A program made the translations under genes and the position numbers. Of a stretch of DNA of 64,000 nucleotides, positions 1 to 8,493 are shown one piece after another (position 1 is the stretch's first letter; every line of letters begins with the position of its first letter). Under the pieces are notes generated by a model that saw only the letters and a program-made list of their open reading frames with translations, had not been told where the DNA came from and did no database searches. The stretch spans positions 620,001 to 684,000 of the forward strand of contig NZ_LR699554.1 in the NCBI RefSeq assembly GCF_902459535.1, given 5' to 3'. Source of the stretch: Paraburkholderia dioscoreae. GTDB taxonomy: Bacteria > Pseudomonadota > Gammaproteobacteria > Burkholderiales > Burkholderiaceae.

Positions 1-538
1 CGTCGGGATAGTCCGGCTTGGGAATATCGCAGTCGACGTGCGATACGCTCTTTGGCGTGGTCGATGCGGGCGCCGTGTGTTCGGCGGCGGTCGCCGGTGT
101 ATTCGTTGCCGGTGCTGCGGGCGAAGGCGTAGCGGCAACGGGTGGAGTAGTGGGCTCGGGTGAGCGGGCAGTGTCTCTGGACGGCGTCGGCGTGGCCGGC
201 ATACCCAGCGCAGGCGCTATGCTGCTGCGCGGCGCCTTGAGACGAGGCGGCGGGAGTTTGCTGCGTGCAGGAGGCTGCGCGGCTTGCGGTGCTGCAACCA
301 CGGCGGCCGGCGCGGGCACGGCAGGAGCAGCCACCTCCGGCTCATTCCTCAACAACATCGCAACGATGGCCGGCGCTTCGACCGTTCGCTCCAACGTCCT
401 GTCCCGCGTCGCCGACACCCACGCGAGCAAGCCCACATGAGCGGCGACCACGGCGCCCAGCGCCACGACGATCCGACGGCGCCATGCCGCATCGTTCGCG
501 GTATATCCAGCCGTCGCCATTGCACGTTCCAGCATCAT
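1..538 (-). CDS. tonB: TonB energy-transducing protein, C-terminus cut by window edge
   Basis: Reading the minus strand from position 538 gives an open frame that runs off the left edge (179 codons present). It shows a short cytoplasmic N-terminus, one membrane segment at about residues 23-41 containing a His (H34), then a long Pro/Ala-rich spacer, and near the edge the segment SHVDCDIPKPDYPD, which is typical of the beginning of a TonB C-terminal domain. TonB passes proton-motive energy from ExbB/ExbD to outer-membrane receptors. ATG codons at 538 and 535 are both possible starts. A TonB-dependent receptor lies 1.4 kb away (1904-4270), so this copy may be dedicated to it; that is inference. 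The C-terminal domain cannot be checked here. Confidence 0.82.
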   Translation of the reverse strand, partial: MMLERAMATAGYTANDAAWRRRIVVALGAVVAAHVGLLAWVSATRDRTLERTVEAPAIVAMLLRNEPEVAAPAVPAPAAVVAAPQAAQPPARSKLPPPRLKAPRSSIAPALGMPATPTPSRDTARSPEPTTPPVAATPSPAAPATNTPATAAEHTAPASTTPKSVSHVDCDIPKPDYPD

Positions 539-735
539 GGTCGAGGCCTTGCATTGGCCACCTCCGCGTTTATTTTCCACCCCTGCAGCGTGTTTTAGTA
601 CTGCCGCTGGTCCCGCAGCGTCAATTCGGGAAAATCTCCCGCCCGATGTTCGTTGTCAAACGATCCTCCAATGGACTACTTTGCTTGAATGACGCGAGCT
701 TTCGCGGCGCAGCGATTTCACTACGGAGTACAACA

Positions 736-1830
736 ATGCTGGAGACACGGTTTCGCATCACAACGCCAACACGTTCCCTCGCTTTCGCTGTCGCCACGTT
801 AGCCACTGCCGCTACGGCGATCGCGCTCGCCGCGAGCACGGCTTACGCCGCCGCCCCAATGGCCTACGTAACCAGCGAGAAGGCCGGCGTAGGCGTGATC
901 GATCTGGATCAGATGACGCTCACCAAGACGTTTCCGGTCGGTGCCGACGGCCCACGCGGCCTGAGTCTGAATACAGACGGCACACGGCTTCTCGTGGCCA
1001 ACAAGAATACCGGCGACCTGGCGGTGATCGACACGGCTTCGGGTCAGGTCGTGCAGCGTGTGAAGATCGGCAAGAACCCCGAATATGTGCGCGTGCACAA
1101 TGGCCTCGCATACGTGACCTACGAGCCCGGCGAAGACGGCGGCCCACCCGCCGCCAACGCCAAGCCCGGAGCCGACGACGATGACGCCAACAAGCCGCCG
1201 GCGCAGATCGCGATCGTCGATATGAAAACCTGGCGCGTGATCCGTTCAGTGACGAGCGGCCACGAAACCGAAGGTATCGAATTTTCACGCGACGGCAACA
1301 CGATGCTCGTCACCAACGAGGGTGACGACACGGTGTCCGTTTATCACGTCCGCACGGGTGCGCCGGTGAGAACCGTTAAGCTCGTTGCAGGTGGCCGTCC
1401 GCGCGGCATCCGCCTGTCACCGGATGGCAAGGATTATGTGGTCACGCTCGAATCGCTAAGCAAGTTCGTGGTGATCGACGCGCGCACGTACCAGGTCACG
1501 AAGACTGTCGATACGAAGCTCGGGCCTTACGGGGTAGCGTTCGGGCCGGATGGCAAGCGGCTTTTCGTCGCCGCGGCGCGCGACAGGACCGTTCAGGTTT
1601 TCGACGGCCACAGCTACGAGCATGTCGCCGACGTGCCCGTGGGACAGCGCTGCTGGCACTTCAGCTTCACGCCGGACGGCGCGAAGCTGCTGGTGGCGTG
1701 CGGGCGCTCCGACGCGGTCTATGTGCTCGACGCGCAGAGCTATCAGCCGATCAAACAGATCGGCGAATTGCCGCTGGCCTGGGGCATCGTTACTTATCCG
1801 CATAGCGACGGCTCGATCGAATCGCATTGA
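736..1830 (+). CDS. Secreted YncE-like beta-propeller protein (YVTN/PQQ-associated type)
   Basis: 364 residues. A signal peptide (hydrophobic stretch about 17-35, cleavage near AYAAA) is followed by repeated blades with motifs such as VIDLDQMT, VIDTASGQ, FSRDGNTMLV and FGPDGKRLFV, as in YVTN/YncE beta-propellers and in propellers associated with PQQ-dependent catabolism. The ATG at 736 was chosen because it has a CGGAG ribosome site and starts the signal peptide; the frame is open further upstream. An insertion at about residues 131-156 carries four consecutive Asp (147-150), an acidic loop not usual in the fold. It converges with the TonB-dependent receptor. Its biochemical role is unknown; periplasmic ligand binding linked to the receptor is inference. 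Confidence 0.85.
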   Translation: MLETRFRITTPTRSLAFAVATLATAATAIALAASTAYAAAPMAYVTSEKAGVGVIDLDQMTLTKTFPVGADGPRGLSLNTDGTRLLVANKNTGDLAVIDTASGQVVQRVKIGKNPEYVRVHNGLAYVTYEPGEDGGPPAANAKPGADDDDANKPPAQIAIVDMKTWRVIRSVTSGHETEGIEFSRDGNTMLVTNEGDDTVSVYHVRTGAPVRTVKLVAGGRPRGIRLSPDGKDYVVTLESLSKFVVIDARTYQVTKTVDTKLGPYGVAFGPDGKRLFVAAARDRTVQVFDGHSYEHVADVPVGQRCWHFSFTPDGAKLLVACGRSDAVYVLDAQSYQPIKQIGELPLAWGIVTYPHSDGSIESH

Positions 1831-1843
1831 GCACGTGCCGCAT

Positions 1844-1893
1844 GTGAGCCGATCGAGCGTCGATCAGGCAAGACGACGCGTCGATCGGCTCAC
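1844..1893. terminator. Long hairpin between convergent genes, likely bidirectional terminator
   Basis: A perfect 13-bp inverted repeat (GTGAGCCGATCGA at 1844-1856 and its complement at 1881-1893) is extended inward by a further 6 bp (GCGTCG/CGACGC) after a one-base bulge. It lies between the stop codons of the beta-propeller gene and the TonB-dependent receptor gene. There is no clear T tract, so termination is inferred from position and stem strength. Confidence 0.6.
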
Positions 1894-1903
1894 GCCCATC
1901 GCG

Positions 1904-4270
1904 CTACTTCCACGCGTAGCGCAACCCGACCCAGAAACCACGCGGCGCACCCGGCCCAACGAACTGTTCGTTGGTCGCGTTTGCGCCGTCGAACGTATGG
2001 TTCGCGCCGTTGAAGAAGTTCTCGCCGAGCGCCCCGAAACTCGCGTAGCGCTTGTCGAGCAGGTTCGTGACGCTCGCGAAGACCTGAAGCTGTTTGGTCA
2101 CCTGGTACGAAGTATCCAGATCGATCAGCAGATAGCCGGCGATCTTGCCGTTCACGTCCTGGTTGTTTTCGTCGCCCTGCGCATAGACGCCGCCGCGCCA
2201 GGTCAGGTTGGTGCCGATGTTCCACTTCGCGGTGGCCGCATAGTCGAGTTGCAGTTTGACGGTGTTCGCTGGGATGCTGGGAATATGGTCGCCCGACTTG
2301 ACCGTGATGTTGCCGTTCTGATCCGCACTGGAATTGCTTGGGCTGCTTTCGGTCCAACTCGAACGGTAGGTCGCATCGACATAGCTGTAGCTGGCCGTGA
2401 CCGCGAGCGGCCCGAACTGGCTGTGTCCGGACAGCTCCACGCCTTGCCGGCGCGTGCGGCCGACGTTCTGAAAGAAGCCCTGGTTGCTGGTGGCGCCGTT
2501 CGTGCTGATGAATTCAATGTCGTTGTCGAGCGTCGTGCTGTAAGCGGCGGCGCTCCAGGTCGTTGCCTGGCCGATGCGTCCGCGTGCGCCGATTTCAAAG
2601 GTCTTCGAGATCACCGGCTGGAGCGACGGGTCCGACACGAAGTCGTTCGGCAGCGAGCAGGGCGCGGACGGATCCGCACAGGCTAATTCGATGGCGGTCG
2701 GCGAACGCATGCCTTCGTTGTAGGTGGCATAAGCCGTGAATGCGGAAGTCGGGTTCCAGTTGATGCCGACCGCCGGATTGAAGCGGGAAAACGTATGGTG
2801 GCCATCCAGTTGAGGCTGCGTGCCGCTCGAGTCGCCGATCGTGGCGTCCGCCCAGTTGTAGCGTCCGGCCAGCGTCAACGTCCATTGCTTCGTGAGCGAC
2901 AAGGTGTCCTGCAGATAGATGCCGTAGTTTCCGTTATGCGTTTTCGCCGCGGTTTCCTGCTCGAAATCGCCAATGCCGATCGTCGCGCGTGAAGCGGTGA
3001 ACACCGCGTCCTGGGAAGATTGGGTGTACCGGGAGTTGGCAATATCCGCGGACACACCGGCGACGAACTGGTTCTCCATTCCTCCGAGCTTGCCGAGCAG
3101 CGTGAGTTGCAGGCTGGCGCCATAGCTGTCGGTCGAGACGATCGATTTCTCGTTGGTCGCCTGGGTCGTATCGACGTTGCCGTCGTCGTCCACCGAGCCG
3201 AAGTCCGGATTGGTGTTGCTGCTCACATTGTCGTTGCGGAAGTGCCGGTAATAAACGTTGCCGCTCAGTTCGACGTGGTCGTTGAAGTAATGGTCGCCCG
3301 AGAGCGTTGCGTACGCGGCGGTGTTCAGATTCTGGTCGGGATAGGTATAAGGCTGCTTCGGATTGCCGAGGAAAGATCGCGGAATGGTTTGCGTGCCGTG
3401 CAGGTCGTTGTCCGCGCCGCCTGCCGAGAACGACAGCGTCGTATCGGCGTCGGTATAGCGCAGCTTGCCGAACGCCTGCCGCACGCGGCTGGCATTCTGC
3501 TCCGCCCAGCCGTTATCGTTCGCCGCGCTGCCGGTCACGTAGTAATCGAGATTCTGACCAATGGTACCGCCCTGTTCGATCTGGGCGGTCTTGCGGCCCC
3601 ACGAGCCCACTTGCACCTCGGCCTCGCCGCCGGGGCTCGTCTTGCCGTTTTTCGTCGTGATCGCGAGCGCGCCGCCCAGCGTATTGAGCCCGTAGGTCGG
3701 ATTCGAACCGGGAATCAGCTGGATCGTGTCGATCGCCTGTTGCGGCAGCAGGTCCCAGTTCACCACGTCGCCGAACGGCTCGTTCACGCGCACGCCGTCC
3801 ACGAACACCGAGAGGCCTTGCGGTGTGCCGAGCAAAGGCGACGCCGTGAAGCCGCGATAGTTGAGGTTGACCTGATACGGATTGCCCTGCGCATCGGCGA
3901 TATCGACGCTCGGCAGGTTCTTCGCGAAGTAGTCGGTAAGCGTGCTGCGGTGCTGCTGTTCCAGGTCCTGGGCGTGAACGGTCTGCACATTGGCGGGCAC
4001 CTGGGAGAGCGGTGTGCCGATGCCGAGAAGCGGCGTGGTGCCGACCACGACGATCGGTGCGAGCTTCACCGTATCGGCGTCCGGACTCGCACCGGCCGGC
4101 GCGGCGGACGAAGCCGCTGCTGCTGGCGTGGCTGTTTCGCCCTGGGCCCACACCGAGACCGACAAGCTCGCGAGAGCGCTGCCGAAGCAGAGGGTGAGGC
4201 CGGCGCGCCGGCGCAAACGTGGCAAGTCCGGTAAGCGGGATGCGCGGTGCGCGCTGAGCGGCATGTTCAT
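1904..4270 (-). CDS. TonB-dependent outer-membrane receptor
   Basis: 788 residues from the ATG at 4270, which has a GGAGAC ribosome site; an in-frame ATG at 4264 is also possible. The order is a signal peptide ending near SVWAQG, a TonB-box-like segment (PIVVVG), a plug domain (SQVPANVQTV, NYRGFTASPLLGTPQGLSVF, GSNPTYGLNTLGGALAI) and a long beta-barrel ending in an aromatic residue followed by Lys (LRYAWK). It actively imports a ligand across the outer membrane using TonB. The ligand is not visible in the sequence. Proximity to a YncE-like propeller and to PQQ and XoxF genes makes PQQ or a lanthanide chelate plausible (inference); an iron siderophore remains possible. Confidence 0.9.
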   Translation of the reverse strand: MNMPLSAHRASRLPDLPRLRRRAGLTLCFGSALASLSVSVWAQGETATPAAAASSAAPAGASPDADTVKLAPIVVVGTTPLLGIGTPLSQVPANVQTVHAQDLEQQHRSTLTDYFAKNLPSVDIADAQGNPYQVNLNYRGFTASPLLGTPQGLSVFVDGVRVNEPFGDVVNWDLLPQQAIDTIQLIPGSNPTYGLNTLGGALAITTKNGKTSPGGEAEVQVGSWGRKTAQIEQGGTIGQNLDYYVTGSAANDNGWAEQNASRVRQAFGKLRYTDADTTLSFSAGGADNDLHGTQTIPRSFLGNPKQPYTYPDQNLNTAAYATLSGDHYFNDHVELSGNVYYRHFRNDNVSSNTNPDFGSVDDDGNVDTTQATNEKSIVSTDSYGASLQLTLLGKLGGMENQFVAGVSADIANSRYTQSSQDAVFTASRATIGIGDFEQETAAKTHNGNYGIYLQDTLSLTKQWTLTLAGRYNWADATIGDSSGTQPQLDGHHTFSRFNPAVGINWNPTSAFTAYATYNEGMRSPTAIELACADPSAPCSLPNDFVSDPSLQPVISKTFEIGARGRIGQATTWSAAAYSTTLDNDIEFISTNGATSNQGFFQNVGRTRRQGVELSGHSQFGPLAVTASYSYVDATYRSSWTESSPSNSSADQNGNITVKSGDHIPSIPANTVKLQLDYAATAKWNIGTNLTWRGGVYAQGDENNQDVNGKIAGYLLIDLDTSYQVTKQLQVFASVTNLLDKRYASFGALGENFFNGANHTFDGANATNEQFVGPGAPRGFWVGLRYAWK

Positions 4271-4471
4271 AGTTTTGTCTCCGGCCGGATCGACGCTATC
4301 TTCATTAGCGCTACCGCGTTGCGGCGTGCGTAGCGCTTTCTTTCTGTGTGTGCAAAGCTTCGCATACGCCGGCGCGCGAAACCCGGGAGCTTTTCCCGAT
4401 ATCGCGGGGAAGCGTTCCCAAACGCGCTGCAACAAACCGTTGCGGGCCGCTGGTCTGAGTAGAATGCAAAC
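4271..4471. promoter_or_regulatory. Divergent promoter region, receptor gene versus sensor kinase gene
   Basis: About 200 bp separate the start of the minus-strand receptor gene from the plus-strand histidine kinase gene, so both promoters should lie here. I see no convincing Fur box, riboswitch or strong -10/-35 pair. Confidence 0.4.
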
Positions 4472-4491
4472 GTGACGAATGCAAACGTGAT
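4462..4491 (+). repeat. Tandem 15-bp duplication across the kinase start
   Basis: GAATGCAAACGTGAC at 4462-4476 is followed directly by GAATGCAAACGTGAT at 4477-4491 (14 of 15 identical). The duplication contains the GTG at 4472 and reaches the ATG at 4490, giving two candidate starts for the kinase. Confidence 0.85.
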
Positions 4492-5500
4492 GGCAAGCGA
4501 TCCCTCGAACCCTTCTTCAGCGCGCCCCGTTCCGCCGCATTCGACGGTGCGGCGCGACCTTGCATGGGTGCTCGCGCTGACGGTGTTCGCCGCCGTGTTG
4601 AGCGCGAGGTTCGATTTCAGCGAGCACGCTTACCGCTGGACGCGCGGCCTCGAACGCTTCCAGCTCGACGAATTGCCGGGCACGCTGTGCGTGCTCTCCA
4701 TCGGCCTCGCGTGGTTCGCATGGCGCCGGTACCGCGAGGCGCGTCGTGAGCTGATCCGTCGTTGCACGCTGGAAGAGCAGGCCGAACGCCTGCTCGCCGA
4801 CAACCGGCGTCTTGCCAATCAGGCGCTGCAGGCGCAGGAACTGGAACGCCGCCATCTGGCGCGCGAACTGCACGACGAACTGGGCCAGTACCTGAACGCG
4901 ATCTCGCTCGACGCCGCGCGCATCCGCGATCTGTCCAGCACACGCGAGCCGGAGATCCATCGCGTGTCGCTCGGCCTGATGCAGAGTGCGAGTCACGTCT
5001 ATCGGCAGATTGGCGGCATGATCCGGCGCCTGAGGCCTATCGGGCTCGACGAGTTCGGTTTGCCGAGCGCGCTGGAGCATTGCGTCGACGGCTGGCGTGA
5101 GCGGCTGCCGGACGCATCGTTTTCGCTGACGATCGAAGGGGACTTCGCCGGTCTGAGCGACGCGCTGACCATCACGCTTTACCGGCTCGTGCAGGAAGGG
5201 CTGACCAATGTCTCGAAGTTTGCCCGCACTGCGCGCGTGGAAGTGTTCATGGTACGTGCTCCGCGCGAGACGCTAGCGCGGCAGGACGGCAGGCTCGTCG
5301 ATGAAATCGTCGTCACCATGGCCGACGACGGCCCCGGCGCCGATCTCGACAAGCCGCGCGGCGGACTCGGCCTGATCGGCATGCGCGAGCGGGTCGAAGC
5401 GCTCGGCGGCGAGTTTCACGTGGCGAGCAAGCCGGAGGGCGGGTTCCTGTTCTGCGCGCGGGTGCCTGCTCACGCAGGGCTTGCCGAGCCCGTGAACTGA
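4472..5500 (+). CDS. Two-component sensor histidine kinase, NarX/HisKA_3 type
   Basis: 342 residues from the GTG at 4472, or 336 from the ATG at 4490. Two membrane segments (about 30-46 and 70-85) enclose a short periplasmic loop of roughly 25 residues. A coiled region and the dimerisation/phosphoacceptor helix with H134 (ARELHDELGQ) follow, then the HATPase domain with N246 (EGLTNVSKFA), DDGPG at 285-289 and GLGLIGMRER at 299-308. It autophosphorylates and should signal to the LuxR-type regulator encoded convergently at 5470-6132. The loop is too short for a large sensor domain, so the stimulus may be sensed in the membrane or through a partner protein. Adjacency to PQQ genes suggests control of PQQ or alcohol oxidation (inference). 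Confidence 0.88.
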   Translation: MTNANVMASDPSNPSSARPVPPHSTVRRDLAWVLALTVFAAVLSARFDFSEHAYRWTRGLERFQLDELPGTLCVLSIGLAWFAWRRYREARRELIRRCTLEEQAERLLADNRRLANQALQAQELERRHLARELHDELGQYLNAISLDAARIRDLSSTREPEIHRVSLGLMQSASHVYRQIGGMIRRLRPIGLDEFGLPSALEHCVDGWRERLPDASFSLTIEGDFAGLSDALTITLYRLVQEGLTNVSKFARTARVEVFMVRAPRETLARQDGRLVDEIVVTMADDGPGADLDKPRGGLGLIGMRERVEALGGEFHVASKPEGGFLFCARVPAHAGLAEPVN

Positions 5501-6132
5501 AGCCCGAGGCGGCTCGCCATCTGGGCGAGCTGCACGCCGTTGTCGGCGCCGAACTTCTGCCGGATCACAGACTGATGATTGGCCACGGTCTTCTGGCTCA
5601 GCCCCAGTTTTTCGGCAATGCTCGGCAGCGTATACCCTTGCACGAGCAGACGCAGCACCTCGAATTCACGCGCCGACAATTGCCGTCCGGGCGGACCTTC
5701 GCTGAACGCATTGCGCAGCGCGAGCGCCTGCGAGATATCCGGGCTCAGATAACCCGCGCGCCGGGCGATGGTGCGGACTGCTTCCACCAGCACGTCGGGC
5801 GCGCTGGCCTTGGTCACGTAGCCGAGGGCGCCGGCGTCGAGAGCGCGGCGCACGAAAATCGCCTCCTCGTGCACGCTGAAGATCAGCACGCGCGCGTCCG
5901 GCTCGCGCGCCAGCATACGCCGCATTGCTTCGATGCCGCTGGCGCCCGGCAACGAGACGTCCATCACCACCACGTCCGGCCGTAGCGCGCAAAAACGCTG
6001 ATAGGCCTGGGCGGCGTCGGCTGCCTCGCCGCACACATGCACGTCGGCGTTCAGTTCGAGCAGTCGCCGGTAACCCTCGCGCACCACCGCGTGATCGTCG
6101 ACGAGCAGGACGGAAATGTCTCCGGCTGTCAT
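5470..6132 (-). CDS. NarL/LuxR-family response regulator
   Basis: 220 residues. The receiver domain has the acidic pair D12/D13, phosphoacceptor D58 (VVVMDVSLPG) and K108 (YVTKAS). The C-terminal LuxR-type helix-turn-helix (about 153-212) contains LSAREFEVLRLL and SIAEKLGLSQKTVANH. It is the likely partner of the adjacent kinase. Unusually, the two genes converge and their 3' ends overlap by 31 bp (5470-5500), so they cannot share a transcript. The pqqE stop lies only 2 bp beyond its start, so this gene could be co-transcribed at the end of the pqq operon. Family members control alcohol and methanol oxidation in some proteobacteria; the target here is inference. Confidence 0.9.
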   Translation of the reverse strand: MTAGDISVLLVDDHAVVREGYRRLLELNADVHVCGEAADAAQAYQRFCALRPDVVVMDVSLPGASGIEAMRRMLAREPDARVLIFSVHEEAIFVRRALDAGALGYVTKASAPDVLVEAVRTIARRAGYLSPDISQALALRNAFSEGPPGRQLSAREFEVLRLLVQGYTLPSIAEKLGLSQKTVANHQSVIRQKFGADNGVQLAQMASRLGLQFTGSASPA

Positions 6133-6134
6133 GG

Positions 6135-7367
6135 TCAGCCTCCTGTGCCGCCGTGGCTGCCGGTATCGCCGCTCGCCGCCACGGATGCAGCGGACGCATT
6201 AGACGCCAGCTTGCGCGAGTTGGTGTCGTTGCGAAACAGGATCGGCTGCTCGCGCGCTTCGCCTGCGGCGGCCGCGCGCCGTGCCATGTTTACCACGCTC
6301 ACCACGGCGTCATGCGACGGCGACTTGTCGCAGACCGGGTCGGCGTTGGCCGCGTCGCCGGTGAGCAGATAGGCCTGGCAACGACAGCCGCCGAGGTCGC
6401 GTTCCTTTTCGTCGCAACTGCGGCAGGGCTCTTTCATCCACGCGAGGCCGCGAAAGCGATTGAACGCGTCGCTTTCGTACCAGATCTCGCGCAGCGGCGT
6501 CTCTTTCACGTTCGGCAGCACGAGTCCCGGCAGACTGCGGGCGGCGTGACAGGGCAGCGCCGCGCCGTCCGGGGCGACGCCGAGAAACACCGCGCCCCAG
6601 CCGTTCATGCAGCGCTTCGGGCGTCGCTCGAAGTAGTCCGGCACCACGAAGAAGATCTTGCAGCGCTCACCTTGTGTGCGGCGATAACGTTCGACTACCG
6701 CTTCGGCTTCCTCCAGCTGTTCGCGTGTCGGCATCAACTGCGCTTCGTTCCGATGCGCCCAGCCGTAGTACTGCGTGTTGGCGAGCTCCAGGTATTCGGC
6801 GCCCATTGCGAGCGCCATGTCGATGATTTTGTCGACGTGCGGCAGGTTGTAGCGATGCAGCACGCAGTTGAGCACCATCGGAAAGCCGTGCCGTTTGATC
6901 GAGGCGGCAACGCGTTGTTTCAGATCGAAGGTGCGCGTACTGCTCAGGAAGTCGTTCAGTTCCTGCGTCGAATCCTGGAACGACAGCTGGATGTGGTCGA
7001 GGCCGGCGGCCTTCAGATCGCCGAGGCGCTTGTCGGTGAGACCGACACCGGAGGTGATCAGATTCGTATAAAAGCCGAGCTTGCGCGCCTCGCCGACCAG
7101 CACTTCCAGATCGTCGCGCACGAGCGGTTCGCCGCCTGAAAATCCGAGTTGCGCGGCACCGAGCGCGCGCGCTTCACGCAGCACGCCGATCCATTGTTCG
7201 GTGCTGAGCTCGCGGCTATGATCCGTATAGTCGACCGGGTTGTAGCAGAACGCGCAGTGCAGCGGGCAGCGATAAGTCAGCTCGGCGAGCAGCCAGAGCG
7301 GCGGTGCGACTCCGTCCGGAGTCGCCTGCGACTGTGCGGCGCCGGCAGGTTGTGAAAGGTCCGTCAT
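6135..7367 (-). CDS. pqqE: PqqE, radical SAM enzyme linking Glu and Tyr in PqqA
   Basis: 410 residues from the ATG at 7367. The radical SAM motif CxxxCxxC is present (C34, C38, C41 in TYRCPLHCAFCYNP), with GFSGGEP following. A C-terminal SPASM-type Cys cluster is also present (CRSCDEKERDLGGCRCQ). PqqE forms the first carbon-carbon bond in PQQ biosynthesis, between the conserved Glu and Tyr of PqqA held by PqqD. The gene starts 4 bp after the pqqD stop, as the last pqq gene in the operon. The C-terminal tail after the SPASM region is rich in Ala and Ser and probably disordered. Confidence 0.96.
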   Translation of the reverse strand: MTDLSQPAGAAQSQATPDGVAPPLWLLAELTYRCPLHCAFCYNPVDYTDHSRELSTEQWIGVLREARALGAAQLGFSGGEPLVRDDLEVLVGEARKLGFYTNLITSGVGLTDKRLGDLKAAGLDHIQLSFQDSTQELNDFLSSTRTFDLKQRVAASIKRHGFPMVLNCVLHRYNLPHVDKIIDMALAMGAEYLELANTQYYGWAHRNEAQLMPTREQLEEAEAVVERYRRTQGERCKIFFVVPDYFERRPKRCMNGWGAVFLGVAPDGAALPCHAARSLPGLVLPNVKETPLREIWYESDAFNRFRGLAWMKEPCRSCDEKERDLGGCRCQAYLLTGDAANADPVCDKSPSHDAVVSVVNMARRAAAAGEAREQPILFRNDTNSRKLASNASAASVAASGDTGSHGGTGG

Positions 7368-7371
7368 CGCG

Positions 7372-7662
7372 CTACTCCAGCCAGCCGCGCAACTGCGCGT
7401 CGGCAACGAACGCCCGCACGTCGGGACCGAGCCCGGTCGTGCTGAACGCCTGCTCCAGGTCGGCGATCAGGGTGTTCATATCGCGCGTGCCGTCGCAACG
7501 TTTGAGAATTTCCGCCGCGCTCTGGTTGAGCTTCACCATCCCTTCCGGGTAGAGCAGGACGTGAGCGTTCTGAGCGGGCTCCCATTGCAGACGAAACAGC
7601 TTGCTGATCGTCGGACGATCGGCGGTTTGCGTGGCGCCGCCGGCGCGTGGCAGATCGTTCAT
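7372..7662 (-). CDS. pqqD: PqqD, PqqA-binding chaperone
   Basis: 96 residues, typical for PqqD. Characteristic segments are ISKLFRLQWEPAQNAHVLLY, EGMVKLNQSAAEIL and the C-terminal LRGWLE. PqqD binds the PqqA peptide and presents it to PqqE. The ATG at 7662 overlaps the pqqC stop by 3 bp, indicating translational coupling. Confidence 0.96.
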   Translation of the reverse strand: MNDLPRAGGATQTADRPTISKLFRLQWEPAQNAHVLLYPEGMVKLNQSAAEILKRCDGTRDMNTLIADLEQAFSTTGLGPDVRAFVADAQLRGWLE

Positions 7663-8411
7663 TGCGGAAAGGCCTTTTCGATCGAATCCAGCATGGTCCA
7701 CAGAATGTCGAGCTTGAATTGCAGGATCTCCAGCGCGCGTTCCTGCTGTTCGCGCCGCGTGAAATGATCGAGCGTGACGGCGAGCCCGTGCTCCACGTCG
7801 CGTTGCGCAAGCGAAATGCGCGAGCGGAAATACGCGAGACCCGAAGACTCGATCCACGGATAGTGCTCCGGCCAGGTCGCGAGCCGGTCGCGATGAACCT
7901 GCGGCGCGAACATTTCCGTGAGCGACGAGCAGACCGATTCCTGCCACGGCGCGCGGCGCGCGAAATTCACATAGGCGTCGACGGCGAAACGCACGCCGGG
8001 CGCCACCTGTTTCAGCGACCATAGGTCGTCACGCGACAAGCCGACCGCGTCGCCGAGCCGTGCCCATGTTTCGATGCCGCCTTCCTCGTCGCCGTAACCG
8101 TCGTGGTCGAGAATGCGCAGCACCCAGCGGCGGCGCGTTTCGCGATCAGGGCAATTCGACAGCACGGCCGCATCCTTCAACGGAATATTGATCTGATAAT
8201 AGAAGCGATTGGCGACCCAGCCGCGAATCTGCTCGCGGGAGCAACCGCCGCTATTCATCTTCACATTGAACGGATGATGGATGTGATACGCGGCGCCTTT
8301 CGCGCGCAACTGTGCTTCGAATTCTTCGCGGGTCCAGGCCGGGCGCCCGTCGCGTCCGTTCGTTTCCGCGTCCTGCTGCGGTGCCGTGCCCAAGGTATCT
8401 TTCGCGTTCAT
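7659..8411 (-). CDS. pqqC: PqqC, pyrroloquinoline-quinone synthase
   Basis: 250 residues from the ATG at 8411, which has a GGAGAC ribosome site. It carries family segments YHIHHPFNVKMNSG, WVANRFYYQINIPLKDAA and ILDHDGYGDEEGGIETW. PqqC catalyses the final cofactor-free oxidation and ring closure to PQQ. It has an N-terminal extension of about 25 residues rich in polar residues before the conserved core. It lies between pqqB and pqqD. Confidence 0.96.
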   Translation of the reverse strand: MNAKDTLGTAPQQDAETNGRDGRPAWTREEFEAQLRAKGAAYHIHHPFNVKMNSGGCSREQIRGWVANRFYYQINIPLKDAAVLSNCPDRETRRRWVLRILDHDGYGDEEGGIETWARLGDAVGLSRDDLWSLKQVAPGVRFAVDAYVNFARRAPWQESVCSSLTEMFAPQVHRDRLATWPEHYPWIESSGLAYFRSRISLAQRDVEHGLAVTLDHFTRREQQERALEILQFKLDILWTMLDSIEKAFPQ

Positions 8412-8493
8412 GCTGTCTCCGTTTTGCACTTCGTGACTACGCTTGCAGACTTGCGCTTCATCTCCCGCTTCAGTCTGATTTCATCGCTTCATG

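Noticed and set aside
265..735. Upstream in-frame extension of the beta-propeller gene
   Set aside because: The frame is open, but it overlaps the tonB start on the other strand, lacks a ribosome site, and would bury the signal peptide at 736 inside the protein.
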